Notes under the pieces: model-generated
Told to the model about the DNA's origin: nothing
The model's database searches: none
Seen by the model: the letters and a program-made list of their open reading frames with translations, nothing else
Translations under genes and position numbers: made by a program
Part shown: positions 1 through 7,973 of the stretch, piece after piece
Layout: each line of letters begins with the position of its first letter
Position numbering within the stretch: position 1 is the first letter of the stretch
Source: Acerihabitans sp047324305
GTDB taxonomy: Bacteria; Pseudomonadota; Gammaproteobacteria; Enterobacterales; Enterobacteriaceae
Assembly (NCBI RefSeq): GCF_047324305.1
Contig: NZ_CP178740.1
Span: 5,704,001-5,768,000, forward strand
Reading direction: 5' to 3'
Length of the DNA: 64,000 nt

Positions 1-992
1 GCGGGAAGCCGCAGACGTTTTACCAGCGCGGCGAAATAGTCCACCAGCGCGTGTGATTTCTCTTCCTCGTCAAGCGACGTATCGGCCGTGGGCAGCAGAT
101 CGTAGGCCCGGGCGAATTTCTTTACCGCCGCCGGCCGTACGAAGCGCATGCAGGGAGCGAGCAGGATAGCGTTGGCCACGCCGTGCGGAATATGGTACTT
201 GCCGCCCAACGGGTAGGACATGGCGTGGACCAAATGGGTGCCGGCGTGGGCAATCGCCGCGCCGCCGTAATAGGATGCCCACAGCATATCCAGACGCGCT
301 CCCAGGTTGGCGGGCTCGGCCACCGCGGTTTCCAGGCTGGCGAACAGTTTTTTCAGGCCGATCAGGGCATAGTTATCGCTGACCGGGTTGGCGACGGTGG
401 CGGTAAAACATTCGATTAAGTGGCATAACGCATCGATGCCGGTGGAGGCGGCGATATGCGCGGGCATGCTGGTGGTGAGTTCCGGCGCCAGCGCCACGAT
501 ATCGGGCAGCATGATCGGCGAAATGATGCCGACTTTGGTCTCTTGTTCCGGAATGGCCAGTATGGCGTTGGGCGTGGCTTCCGAGCCGGTGCCGGCGGTG
601 GTGGGGATCAGCATCGAGGCGACGCGGGCGCGCGGTTTTTCGCCGGCCAGCAGCGCGTCAAGCGTCGGCGCGCCGGGCACGCACAGCACCGACAACAGTT
701 TCGCCACATCCAGCACGCTGCCGCCGCCGATGCCGATAACCATATCGACGTCCCGCACCTCCAGCGACGCCAGGATGCGCGCGACGTCATGCTGGCTCGG
801 CTCCGGCGGCACGCTGTCGATAATATCCACCCGGCGGTCCGGGCTGCGCGCCTGTGCCATCACCGCGCGCACCGCGGGTATGGCGGCGATATTTTTATCC
901 GTCACCAGCAGCACGCGCCGCTTATCCTTAATAATGTAGCCGATGTCGCTAAGCGCCTGGTAACCGCTGATAACGGTGCTATTGATATTCAT
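1..992 (-). CDS. Iron-containing alcohol dehydrogenase, 3' end beyond window
   Basis: An open frame of about 330 codons starts at an ATG at 992 and runs off the left edge without a stop, so the C-terminus is missing. The protein has the fold of family III metal-dependent alcohol dehydrogenases: a nucleotide-binding GIGGGSVLDVAK segment near residue 89, the PTTAGTGSE motif near residue 127, and the iron-binding stretches GIDALCHLIECF and YHIPHGVANAILL with the usual Asp and His ligands. These cytosolic enzymes use NAD(P)H to interconvert alcohols or diols with aldehydes or ketones; the substrate cannot be told from sequence. A GAGG-like ribosome site precedes the ATG. The downstream ABC importer could supply the substrate, but this is only proximity. 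Confidence 0.9.
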   Translation of the reverse strand, partial: MNINSTVISGYQALSDIGYIIKDKRRVLLVTDKNIAAIPAVRAVMAQARSPDRRVDIIDSVPPEPSQHDVARILASLEVRDVDMVIGIGGGSVLDVAKLLSVLCVPGAPTLDALLAGEKPRARVASMLIPTTAGTGSEATPNAILAIPEQETKVGIISPIMLPDIVALAPELTTSMPAHIAASTGIDALCHLIECFTATVANPVSDNYALIGLKKLFASLETAVAEPANLGARLDMLWASYYGGAAIAHAGTHLVHAMSYPLGGKYHIPHGVANAILLAPCMRFVRPAAVKKFARAYDLLPTADTSLDEEEKSHALVDYFAALVKRLRLP

Positions 993-1112
993 TAATCCCG
1001 CCTCGCCTCCGACGCCCTGTTCTGATGTCGTTATATTGATTATATTTTGTCATTTTGACCGCATTACTCTTGCCTGTCTTGGCTATTTTATAGGTTATAT
1101 GCGCCATGATTA

Positions 1113-1132
1113 CCTTGATCATGCTCACATTT
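1113..1132 (-). promoter_or_regulatory. Candidate CRP binding site upstream of the alcohol dehydrogenase
   Basis: Read on the minus strand the site is AAATGTGA-N6-TCAAGG. The left half matches the CRP consensus TGTGA exactly and the right half matches three of five bases of TCACA. It sits about 120 bp upstream of the dehydrogenase start codon. Support is from the motif alone. Confidence 0.35.
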
Positions 1133-1227
1133 AATCAATTATGATTTTATATAATCACAAACAATCATTTTGTCGCCGGCGGGGTAAGCGCCGGGTCAAT
1201 GGCCTGCGAAGGGTGGTAACGAGAAAG

Positions 1228-1245
1228 GCCAGCGGGAACGCTGGC
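1228..1245 (-). terminator. Weak hairpin after the ABC operon
   Basis: A perfect 7 bp stem (GCCAGCG / CGCTGGC) with a four-base loop lies 66 bp beyond the ATPase stop codon. On the minus strand it is followed by CTTTCTC, a poor T-tract, so it could be a weak terminator or a 3' end stabiliser. Confidence 0.35.
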
Positions 1246-1310
1246 GGGCGATATTGACGTGACAGGGTGTCACTTTTTAATCCGGTCCGGGGCCGACCGG
1301 CGTTCAACGT

Positions 1311-2387
1311 CTATAAAGGAAAGATCCAGACCTGCCCGGCGGGCAATGACAGCCGGCACAGCCCGTCGCGCGCGGCGGTATCGCCATAGGCGCGCACCGG
1401 TATGCCCTCGGCGGCGGTGCGGAACAGGTATTCCCAGCGGTTGCCAAGGTACATGCGGGTCAGCAGCGGCAGTGAAAGCGTATTATCCCCGGCATCGGCG
1501 GCCCCGTCGGCAAAGCGTACCTGTTCCACCCGGATAACGGCCGCCGCCTCCTGCCCGACCGCCAGCCCCGCGCCGGCGCCGCCCCACAGCGACCAGTCCT
1601 GGCCGTCGATGCGCGCCCGCCCCTCGCGCAGTTCCATCACGCGGCCGTTCAGGCGGTTGTTGCTGCCCATAAACTCGGCGGTAAACAGAGTCGCCGGCGC
1701 GCCGTACATTTCCTGCGGGGTGCCCTGCTGCTCTATCCTGCCGTTATTGAGCAATAAAATCCGGTCTGAAATGGCCATCGCCTCGTGCTGGTCATGGGTG
1801 ACCATCAGCGCCGACAGGCCGAGCCGGATAATCAGCTCGCGCAGGAACACCCGCGCCTCCTCGCGCAGTTTGGCGTCCAGGTTGGAGAGCGGTTCGTCGA
1901 GCAGGATAATGGGCGGGTTATAGACCAGCGCCCGGCCGATGGCCACCCGCTGTTGCTGTCCACCCGAGAGCTGGTGGGGGTGGCGTTGGCCCAGATGCCC
2001 CAGGCCCAGCTGATCGAGTACCGCCTGCACGCGGCGGGTCAGCTCCGCGGACGGCACCTTACGCAGTTTAAGGGGGTAAGCGACGTTGTCGAATACCGTT
2101 TTGTGCGGCCAGAGCGCGTAGGACTGGAATACCAGCCCCAGGTTGCGTTCCTCCGCCGGCAGCTCGACGCCGGCGGCGCCGTCGTACAGTAAGGTATCGC
2201 CGATGGCGATGCGGCCCTCGGTGGGTTTTTCCAGCCCGGCCACCGCCCGCAGCAGGGTGGTCTTGCCGCTGCCTGAAGGCCCCAGCAGCGACACCACCTC
2301 CCCCTGCGCCAGCTGCATCGATACCCCGCGCAAAACCGAATTATCGCCGTACTTCAGGTGCAGGTTCTCCACCGACAGCTCAATCAT
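1311..2387 (-). CDS. ABC importer ATPase, FbpC/PotA type
   Basis: This 358-residue protein is the cytoplasmic ATP-hydrolysing subunit of a binding-protein-dependent importer. It has Walker A GPSGSGKT near residue 37, the signature LSGGQQQR near residue 138, Walker B ILLDEP near residue 158, and a C-terminal TOBE-like region of about 115 residues as in the CUT1/FbpC/PotA group. Its start codon overlaps the 3' end of the permease gene by 8 bp, so the two are translationally coupled. The family includes Fe(III), 2-aminoethylphosphonate, polyamine and hexose-phosphate importers, and nothing here selects one of them. It is the last gene of the three-gene operon. Confidence 0.93.
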   Translation of the reverse strand: MIELSVENLHLKYGDNSVLRGVSMQLAQGEVVSLLGPSGSGKTTLLRAVAGLEKPTEGRIAIGDTLLYDGAAGVELPAEERNLGLVFQSYALWPHKTVFDNVAYPLKLRKVPSAELTRRVQAVLDQLGLGHLGQRHPHQLSGGQQQRVAIGRALVYNPPIILLDEPLSNLDAKLREEARVFLRELIIRLGLSALMVTHDQHEAMAISDRILLLNNGRIEQQGTPQEMYGAPATLFTAEFMGSNNRLNGRVMELREGRARIDGQDWSLWGGAGAGLAVGQEAAAVIRVEQVRFADGAADAGDNTLSLPLLTRMYLGNRWEYLFRTAAEGIPVRAYGDTAARDGLCRLSLPAGQVWIFPL

Positions 2388-4149
2388 ACATTTTCACTCC
2401 AAAACGTAAGGCGACGCCCAGTCCGAGCACGACAATCAAAATATTGATAAACGACAGCGCCGCCACGATGTCGATGGCCCCCGCCGCCCACAACGACACC
2501 AGCATCGAACCGATGGTTTCGGTGCCGGGGGAGAGCAGGTATACGCCGGTGGAATATTCACGCTCGAAGATCAGGAACATCAGCAGCCAGGAGCCGATCA
2601 GGCCGTAGCGGGATAACGGAATGGTGACATGGCGGGTGACCTGGCCCTGGCTCGCGCCGGTGCTGCGCGCGGCTTCTTCCAGCTCCGGCCCCACCTGCAG
2701 CAGCGTCGAGGATATCAGCCGCAGCCCGTACGCCATCCAAACCACCGTGTATGCCAGCCATACGCTGAAAATGGTGTTGCGCAAGGATCGCAGCCAGACG
2801 ATAAAATGCTCGCGCAGCCCGTCGGCAAACGGCAGCGCCGACAATAATCCGTCTTTCAGGGAGCGATCCAGCCACATGGGAATAAACAGGAACACCCATA
2901 AAAACGCCAGCCCCGCGAGCAGGCCGGGCACGGCCCTGGGCACCAGCACGCTGTAATCCATAAAACGGGTGACACCGTCCGGTTTGCGATGCAGCGCCAG
3001 GCCGATAAACAGATAACACATTACCGCGATGGCGCCGCCAATCACGCCGATGCTGATGGAATTGACAATGGCGCGCATCAGATTGGTCTGCCCGAGGATG
3101 AGGCGGAATGTCTTGAGCGACAGCTGCGCCCAAATATCCACCCCCACCCCCCAGTTGGTGATAAACGCGCGCAGCATGACGCCCGCCAGCGGTACGCCGA
3201 TGGTGACCGTCAGCCACGCCACCACCACCACGCCCGCCACCCAGCGCCATTTACCCAACGGCAGCAGCCTGGCCTGCGCGGCTTTGCCTTTGACGGTGAC
3301 AAAGCGGTTCGCGGTGCGCATCAGCCGCCGCTGCAGCATGACCAGGGGCACGGTGAGGCAAATCAGCACTACCGCCACCGCCGCCATCAGATGATAGGAC
3401 GGCGTGCCGAGCTTATTGGTCAGTTGGAACAGATAGGTGGCCAGCACCAGGTTGCCTTCGGGATCGCCGAGCACCAGCATCAGGCCGAACACTTCCAGCC
3501 CGAGGAAAAACAGCAGCACGCAGGCGTAGAGGATCGCCGGGCGCACCATCGGCAGGCTGACCGAGAGCATCACCTGCAGCGGGGTGGCGCCCACCGTGCG
3601 CGCCGCCTCCTCCACATCCGATCCCACGCTCCTGAGCGCCGAGGAAATGTACAGATAGGCGTGCGGCACGTGGGTCAGACCGGCAATGACCACGATGCTG
3701 CTCATGGCGTAGATATCCCACGGAATAAAGCCCACCAGGCTTTGCGCCCAGAGCGAGAAAAAGCCTACCGGCCCCGCCGCCACCACGTATCCGAACGCCA
3801 GCACCATCGGCGAGACAAACACCGGCACCAGGATCAGCGGCTCGATAAACCGGCGGCCCGGCAGGTCGGTCCTGATCATCAGGAACGCTAGGATGCCGCC
3901 GAGCGGGATGGCGATGGCCACCAGGCCGAAGGCCAAGATAAAGCCGTTGCGCAGGGCTTTATAGAAGTCGGGATCGGTGAAGATAAAGCGGAACGCCCCC
4001 AGGCTGAACACCTTTGAGGGTGAAAAGAACGGGGCGGACAAGAAGCTTTGGATAATGATAAATGACAGCGGTACATAGATAACCAGCGCGGTTAACAGCA
4101 CGACCACGCCTCTCGGCAAACGCCGCCAGGTAGTGCGCAATGTCTTCAT
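2380..4149 (-). CDS. ABC importer permease with two fused transmembrane domains
   Basis: This 589-residue inner-membrane protein carries two MetI-type permease halves in one chain. The first half has its coupling motif EEAARTVGATPLQVMLSVSLP near residue 190, and the second EEAARSTGASQGQVTRHVTIP near residue 490. About 12 hydrophobic segments are visible, starting with one at residues 15-37. A fused double permease is typical of the FbpB/AfuB/phosphonate group. The gene lies 19 bp downstream of the binding protein and overlaps the ATPase gene, which makes a compact operon in the order binding protein, permease, ATPase. Confidence 0.93.
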   Translation of the reverse strand: MKTLRTTWRRLPRGVVVLLTALVIYVPLSFIIIQSFLSAPFFSPSKVFSLGAFRFIFTDPDFYKALRNGFILAFGLVAIAIPLGGILAFLMIRTDLPGRRFIEPLILVPVFVSPMVLAFGYVVAAGPVGFFSLWAQSLVGFIPWDIYAMSSIVVIAGLTHVPHAYLYISSALRSVGSDVEEAARTVGATPLQVMLSVSLPMVRPAILYACVLLFFLGLEVFGLMLVLGDPEGNLVLATYLFQLTNKLGTPSYHLMAAVAVVLICLTVPLVMLQRRLMRTANRFVTVKGKAAQARLLPLGKWRWVAGVVVVAWLTVTIGVPLAGVMLRAFITNWGVGVDIWAQLSLKTFRLILGQTNLMRAIVNSISIGVIGGAIAVMCYLFIGLALHRKPDGVTRFMDYSVLVPRAVPGLLAGLAFLWVFLFIPMWLDRSLKDGLLSALPFADGLREHFIVWLRSLRNTIFSVWLAYTVVWMAYGLRLISSTLLQVGPELEEAARSTGASQGQVTRHVTIPLSRYGLIGSWLLMFLIFEREYSTGVYLLSPGTETIGSMLVSLWAAGAIDIVAALSFINILIVVLGLGVALRFGVKMYD

Positions 4150-4168
4150 AATGATCCCTGACGGCCGG

Positions 4169-5260
4169 TTATTTGTTCACCGCGGCGCGGAATTGTTTGA
4201 TGAACTCCAGCCGTTTATTTTGTTCCAGGTATTCCAGCAGGGTTTCATCTACCGGGATCGGCTTGAGCGCGCCGCCCAATTTTTTGGTCATGCCGTCAAG
4301 ATCGTTGTCGCCGGCGATATCATTGCGCAGCGAGGTGATATCGGCCTTATTGGCCAGTACGTCCTGCCCTTGCGGCGACAGGACATAATCCAGCCAGAGT
4401 TTGGCGGCATTTTTATTTTGCGCCTCGCTGCTGATGAACATGACCCGCGAGAGCACCAGGATATAGTCGTTGGGATAAGAAACGCCCATGGAGGGGTCGG
4501 TCTTGATGCGGGCGTCGGCATAGGATCCGAGGATGTTATAGCCGATCAGGTTTTCCCCGGAGGAGACCCGTTCCAGCATGGTGCCGGTGGACGACTGTAC
4601 CGACAATCCTCCTTTGGCCGTCTGGGCCAGGGTGTCGAAGTAATGCGGGTCGGCCTTCATATCCTGTACCGACAGCATGAATCCGAGGGCGGATTTTTCG
4701 ATGTCGTAGGTGGTGACCTTGTTTTTGAATCGATCCGGCTGGCTTTGGATTAATTTGGCCAGCGCGGCATGGGACGCGGGAACTTCATTGGCCGCAATCA
4801 GCCGTTTGTTGTAGATAAATACCAGCGGTTCGAAGGTGGTGCCATAGGCCTTTTCCTTCCATACCGACCATTTGGGCAGGTTTTTCACTTCCGGCGAGGC
4901 GTATTGCAGCGCATAGTCGGTGGCCAGTTTGAGCGCGGTATCCATGGACGAGCTCCAGATAACGTCGCCGCTGTTGCCGCCCGCCGCCTGCTCGCTGATA
5001 TACCGGTTATACAGTTCGGTGCTGTTCATATCGTTATATTCCACTTTTATTCCGGGATACGCCGCCTCGAATCCCTGGATCAGGGGCCCCGCGGCCTGGG
5101 TATCGGTTGTGGAATAGATAACAACCTTGCCTTCCTTTTTCGCGCCGTCCACCACTTGCTGGTAGCCGGCCGGGTAGCCCGCCGGCAGCGCCAGTGCCGG
5201 GGCGGCTGCGCCCAGTAAAACAGCCATACCGACCATAGGAATACTGAATTTCGTCGACAT
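4169..5260 (-). CDS. Periplasmic binding protein of the ABC importer, AfuA/FbpA-like
   Basis: A 363-residue secreted protein with an N-terminal signal peptide (hydrophobic core about residues 8-24, cleavage likely after the Ala-Leu-Ala at 22-24). The mature part resembles family 1 solute-binding proteins of the ferric-iron/AfuA/BitB type, with KKEGKVVIYSTTD near residue 41 at the first strand. It is the first gene of the operon with the fused permease and ATPase. Related proteins bind Fe(III), thiamine, phosphonates or hexose phosphates, and the ligand is not evident. A 6 bp inverted repeat, GTTATG-TCC-CATAAC, covers 5263-5277 next to the ribosome site, so translation may be structure-sensitive. 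Confidence 0.9.
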   Translation of the reverse strand: MSTKFSIPMVGMAVLLGAAAPALALPAGYPAGYQQVVDGAKKEGKVVIYSTTDTQAAGPLIQGFEAAYPGIKVEYNDMNSTELYNRYISEQAAGGNSGDVIWSSSMDTALKLATDYALQYASPEVKNLPKWSVWKEKAYGTTFEPLVFIYNKRLIAANEVPASHAALAKLIQSQPDRFKNKVTTYDIEKSALGFMLSVQDMKADPHYFDTLAQTAKGGLSVQSSTGTMLERVSSGENLIGYNILGSYADARIKTDPSMGVSYPNDYILVLSRVMFISSEAQNKNAAKLWLDYVLSPQGQDVLANKADITSLRNDIAGDNDLDGMTKKLGGALKPIPVDETLLEYLEQNKRLEFIKQFRAAVNK

Positions 5261-5484
5261 GCGTTATGTCCCATAACAATTATTGTAAGAAAAATTAACA
5301 TATAGTTAAAGAATCCACCGGCGCAATAGCGCCTTTTCGTTATCTTCTTAATTTGTGAGTAGGCGCATATAAAAAAATTGCGCGGCGGTGAGGGGGGACT
5401 GCACCATTTTGAGGCGCGCCGGCGGGGCGTAGATCGCGGACGGAGGAGACCGCCGGCCAGGTGCGGGCCGGCGGGAAGCGTGGC

Positions 5485-6270
5485 TTAGAGGGCGGGGATC
5501 ATGCCGCCGTCGACGCGGATTACGCCGCCGGTCATATAAGAGGCCTGGCGGCTGGCGAGGAATGCCGCCACCGCGCCGTATTCTTCGGGTTTGCCGTAGC
5601 GACCGGCCGGGATCGTCGCCGCGCTTTTAGCCGCTATCTGTTCGACGCTGAGGTCTTCCCGTGCGGCGCGGGCGGCGTCCAGCTGCCCTACCCGTCGGGT
5701 GGCGATGCGGCCCGGCACCATGACGTTTACCGTGATGCCGTCGCGGGCCACTTCAGCGGCGAGGGTTTTCGACCAGCCGGCCAGCGCGAGGCGTAGGGTG
5801 TTGGAGATGCCGAGATTGGCAATGGGCGCCACGATGCCGGACGAGGTGCTGGTGATAATGCGGCCCCAGCCCGCCGCGCGCATGTCCGGCAACACTTTGT
5901 CGGTCAGCAGGATGAGCGATCCGACCATGGCGGAAAACTGGGCGTTCCAGAGTTCCGGCGCCACGCCCGCGGCCCCGCTGGGCTGTGGGCCGCCGGAGTT
6001 ATTGACCAGGATGGCTACCGGCCCGAGGGCGGCGCGGATATCGGCCAGGATGGCGTCAAAGGCGTCCTGGCGGGTGAGATCCAGTGTCCAGGCGCGGGCG
6101 CTGCCGCCCTGCGCGTTAATCAGCGCCACGGTTTCATCAAGCGTGTTTTGCGTGCGTCCGCAGACCGCCACCTTGGCGCCTTCCGCCGCCAATGCCAGCG
6201 CGATGGCGCGCCCGAGGCCGCCGCCCGCGCCGCTGACCAGCGCTACGCGCCCCTGAATGCCAAAATCCAT
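5485..6270 (-). CDS. Short-chain dehydrogenase-like protein with degenerate active site
   Basis: A 261-residue Rossmann-fold protein. The N-terminal coenzyme motif is GAGGGLGRA at about residues 14-22, followed by NNSGG near residue 89. The catalytic Ser region is present (ITSTSSGIV, near residue 140), but where classical members have Tyr-x-x-x-Lys this protein reads ISNTLRLALAGWSK, with neither residue in the expected place. The same departure is known for the beta-ketoacyl-reductase-like SDR subgroup that lacks a perfect catalytic tetrad. The C-terminus ends GGVIRVDGGMIPAL, as usual. It is a lone minus-strand gene beside the tandem repeats. Its reaction is unknown. Confidence 0.85.
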   Translation of the reverse strand: MDFGIQGRVALVSGAGGGLGRAIALALAAEGAKVAVCGRTQNTLDETVALINAQGGSARAWTLDLTRQDAFDAILADIRAALGPVAILVNNSGGPQPSGAAGVAPELWNAQFSAMVGSLILLTDKVLPDMRAAGWGRIITSTSSGIVAPIANLGISNTLRLALAGWSKTLAAEVARDGITVNVMVPGRIATRRVGQLDAARAAREDLSVEQIAAKSAATIPAGRYGKPEEYGAVAAFLASRQASYMTGGVIRVDGGMIPAL

Positions 6271-6340
6271 TACCGACTCCTGTTTGATTGAAATAATGAT
6301 TTAACAGCGGTGTATTCCGCCTGGTGTTAGCGCAATGTTG

Positions 6341-6872
6341 GCGTGCCATGGGGCGCTTGGTCGGGCGGGAATACCACGCCCGATTCGACCCCATTGGCAC
6401 GGTCTCCCTTGAACACGCCTGCTTTGAGCCCGGTGTTGGCGGGCCTACCGCGCCATGGGGCCTCGGTCGGGCGGGAAAAGCACGCCCGATTCGACCCCAT
6501 TGGCACGCTCTCCCTTGAACACGTCTGCTTTGAGCCCGGTGTTGGCGGGCCTACCGTGCCATGGGGTGCTCGGTCGGGCGGGAACACCACGCCCGATTCG
6601 ACCCCATTGGCACGGTCTCCCTTGAACACGTCTGCTTTGAGCCCGGTGTTGGCGGGCCTACCATGCCATGGGGTGCTCGGTCGGGCGGGAACACCACGCC
6701 CGATTCGACCCCATTGGCACGCTCTCCCTTGAACACGTCTGCTTTGAACCCGGTGTTGGCGGGCCTACCGTGCCATGGGGCTCGGTTTGGCGGGAACACC
6801 ACGCCCGATTCGACCCCATTGGCACGCTCTCCCTTGAACACGTCTGCTTTGAGCCCGGTGTTGGCGGGCCGC
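6341..6872. repeat. Five tandem copies of a 106-107 bp hairpin repeat
   Basis: The GCCATGGGG landmark recurs at 6345, 6452, 6558, 6665 and 6772, giving units of 107, 106, 107 and 107 bp that differ at few positions. Each unit can fold on itself: an outer stem GTGCCATGGGG / CCCCATTGGCAC (11 bp with one bulge) encloses TCGGGCG / CGCCCGA, and a further small stem GCCCG / CGGGC follows. The last copy is degenerate in the inner stem and abuts the stop codon of the GntR gene at 6874. The array fills the space between two minus-strand genes. Reading frames through it are by-products of low stop density; unit length is not a multiple of three. Confidence 0.9.
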
Positions 6873-6873
6873 C

Positions 6874-7794
6874 TTAATCCGGCTTACTGCTTTTACTGAC
6901 CTTAGTGCGTCCGTTTTCGTAGGCGGATTGCAGATGACGGCGCATGATTTCCGCGGCTTCGGCCATGTGTCCTTCCAGGACGGCGTCGATGATCGCCACA
7001 TGTTCGCCACACCATTCGCGCACCCGCTGCTTATTGGTATAGCTGCCGAATTCCAGCAGACGACGCAGGCGGTTCTGCTGTACGATGGCCTGCAGGATAA
7101 AAATATTGCCGCTTAATTCCGCCAGCGTTTCATGGAAGCTGGCGTCGGTGTCGAAAATCTGCCGCCCGTCGACGCTTAAGATATCCGGGTGTGAAATCAG
7201 GAACATATGCTGCTGGCGCAGGCGCCTGAGCGTGTTTTTATCCGCCTGGAAGCCGGGGGACAGCAGCGCGCCCGGCTCAATCATCAGCCGGAACCGGTAA
7301 CCGTTGCTGAACGCCACGTCGGTATTGAGCGTCGGCAGGAACGACCAGCCGTGGCCTTTATTGCGCGCAATCAGTCCGTCCTCGGACAAGCGCAGCAGCG
7401 TGCGCGCCAGGACATTGCGATCGACGTCATAGCGCTGCGAGATCTCGGTTTGGGTCAGGGATTCCGGCAGTTTGCCGGCGATACGGTCCCGGACCAGCTG
7501 TTCATACAGGTCTTGATCGCTGCTGGCGGGTACATCAATGCTGATGCGCTGGATTTCATCATAGGGCTTAACCAGGAAAAATCCCTGGTTGCGCCGCGTT
7601 TCGATGATGCCCAGTTCGCACAGCAGTTTCATGGCCGCGCGCACCGGGGTGCGGGAGACGCCCGCCATATCCGCCAGTTGCTGTTCGCGCAGGTGATGCC
7701 CCGGCTCGAATTTCGCCTCGCGTATCAGATCCAGGATTTGATTTGCCAGTCGCCGTCCGCTGGCCGTCGCCGTTTGAGTCATGGAGTGCCGCAT
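6874..7794 (-). CDS. GntR-family regulator with two winged-helix domains and FCD ligand domain
   Basis: A 306-residue DNA-binding protein. Residues about 12-76 form a GntR winged helix (LREQQLADMAGVSRTPVRAAMKLL). Residues about 95-150 look like a second winged helix (LTQTEISQRYDVDRNVLARTLLRLSEDGLI). The C-terminal 140 residues are an FCD domain with its metal or ligand motifs (DASFHETLAELSGN, EHVAIIDAVLEG, MRRHL). Two starts are possible, Met1 at 7794 and Met5 at 7782. The palindrome at 7809-7826 lies just upstream, and related palindromes precede the importer operon and the 16.4 kb divergent pair, so this is the likely local repressor, probably autoregulated. FCD regulators typically sense carboxylic or amino acids. 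Confidence 0.9.
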   Translation of the reverse strand: MRHSMTQTATASGRRLANQILDLIREAKFEPGHHLREQQLADMAGVSRTPVRAAMKLLCELGIIETRRNQGFFLVKPYDEIQRISIDVPASSDQDLYEQLVRDRIAGKLPESLTQTEISQRYDVDRNVLARTLLRLSEDGLIARNKGHGWSFLPTLNTDVAFSNGYRFRLMIEPGALLSPGFQADKNTLRRLRQQHMFLISHPDILSVDGRQIFDTDASFHETLAELSGNIFILQAIVQQNRLRRLLEFGSYTNKQRVREWCGEHVAIIDAVLEGHMAEAAEIMRRHLQSAYENGRTKVSKSSKPD

Positions 7795-7808
7795 CCAAAA
7801 AGTATTTG

Positions 7809-7826
7809 TTGCATACTATTATACAA
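7809..7826. promoter_or_regulatory. Candidate GntR operator, copy 1 (own promoter)
   Basis: TTGCAT-ACTATT-ATACAA, an 18 bp imperfect palindrome with one arm mismatch, 15 bp upstream of the GntR start codon. It shares spacing and arms with sites at 7920 and 16408. Confidence 0.65.
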
Positions 7827-7902
7827 TAACCCATTAAACAATAACACCTTCAAATAGCGTGCAAGCCCTTATATAGTGCAGAATGTGCACCAAAAAAGAG
7901 CC

Positions 7903-7930
7903 TTGACAACCCCTTTCAATTGTATTTAAT
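7903..7930 (+). promoter_or_regulatory. Promoter of the importer-catabolic operon
   Basis: A perfect -35 hexamer TTGACA (7903-7908) is followed after 16 bp by TTTAAT (7925-7930), five of six matches to the -10 consensus. The start codon used is 44 bp beyond. The operator at 7920-7937 covers the -10 element, as expected for repression. Confidence 0.65.
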
Positions 7931-7937
7931 GATACAC
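7920..7937. promoter_or_regulatory. Candidate GntR operator, copy 2 (importer operon)
   Basis: TTGTAT-TTAATG-ATACAC, with one mismatch to the TTGTAT-N6-ATACAA pattern. It overlaps the -10 region of the promoter of the importer operon, so bound repressor would block RNA polymerase. Confidence 0.65.
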
Positions 7938-7973
7938 AAAGAGCAATTACGCTCATCACCCCCGGAGCCTGAC

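Larger units (their letters stand above)
993..1310. other. AT-rich intergenic region between the dehydrogenase and the ABC operon
   Basis: This 318 bp stretch holds no credible gene. Positions 1030-1170 are AT-rich and must carry the promoter of the minus-strand dehydrogenase; a TATAAAAT-like -10 candidate lies at 1090-1097 on the minus strand. A CRP-like site is at 1113-1132 and a short hairpin is at 1228-1245; both are listed separately. Confidence 0.6.

Noticed and set aside
5450..5474. CCGCCGGCC / GGCCGGCGG hairpin after the short-chain dehydrogenase gene as a terminator
   Set aside because: A perfect 9 bp stem, but no T-tract on the minus strand; not called as a terminator.
6343..6899. 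Open frames of 70-130 codons on both strands through the tandem repeat
   Set aside because: They repeat the same DNA in shifting frames, run on both strands at once and have no homology-like features; unit length is not a multiple of three.
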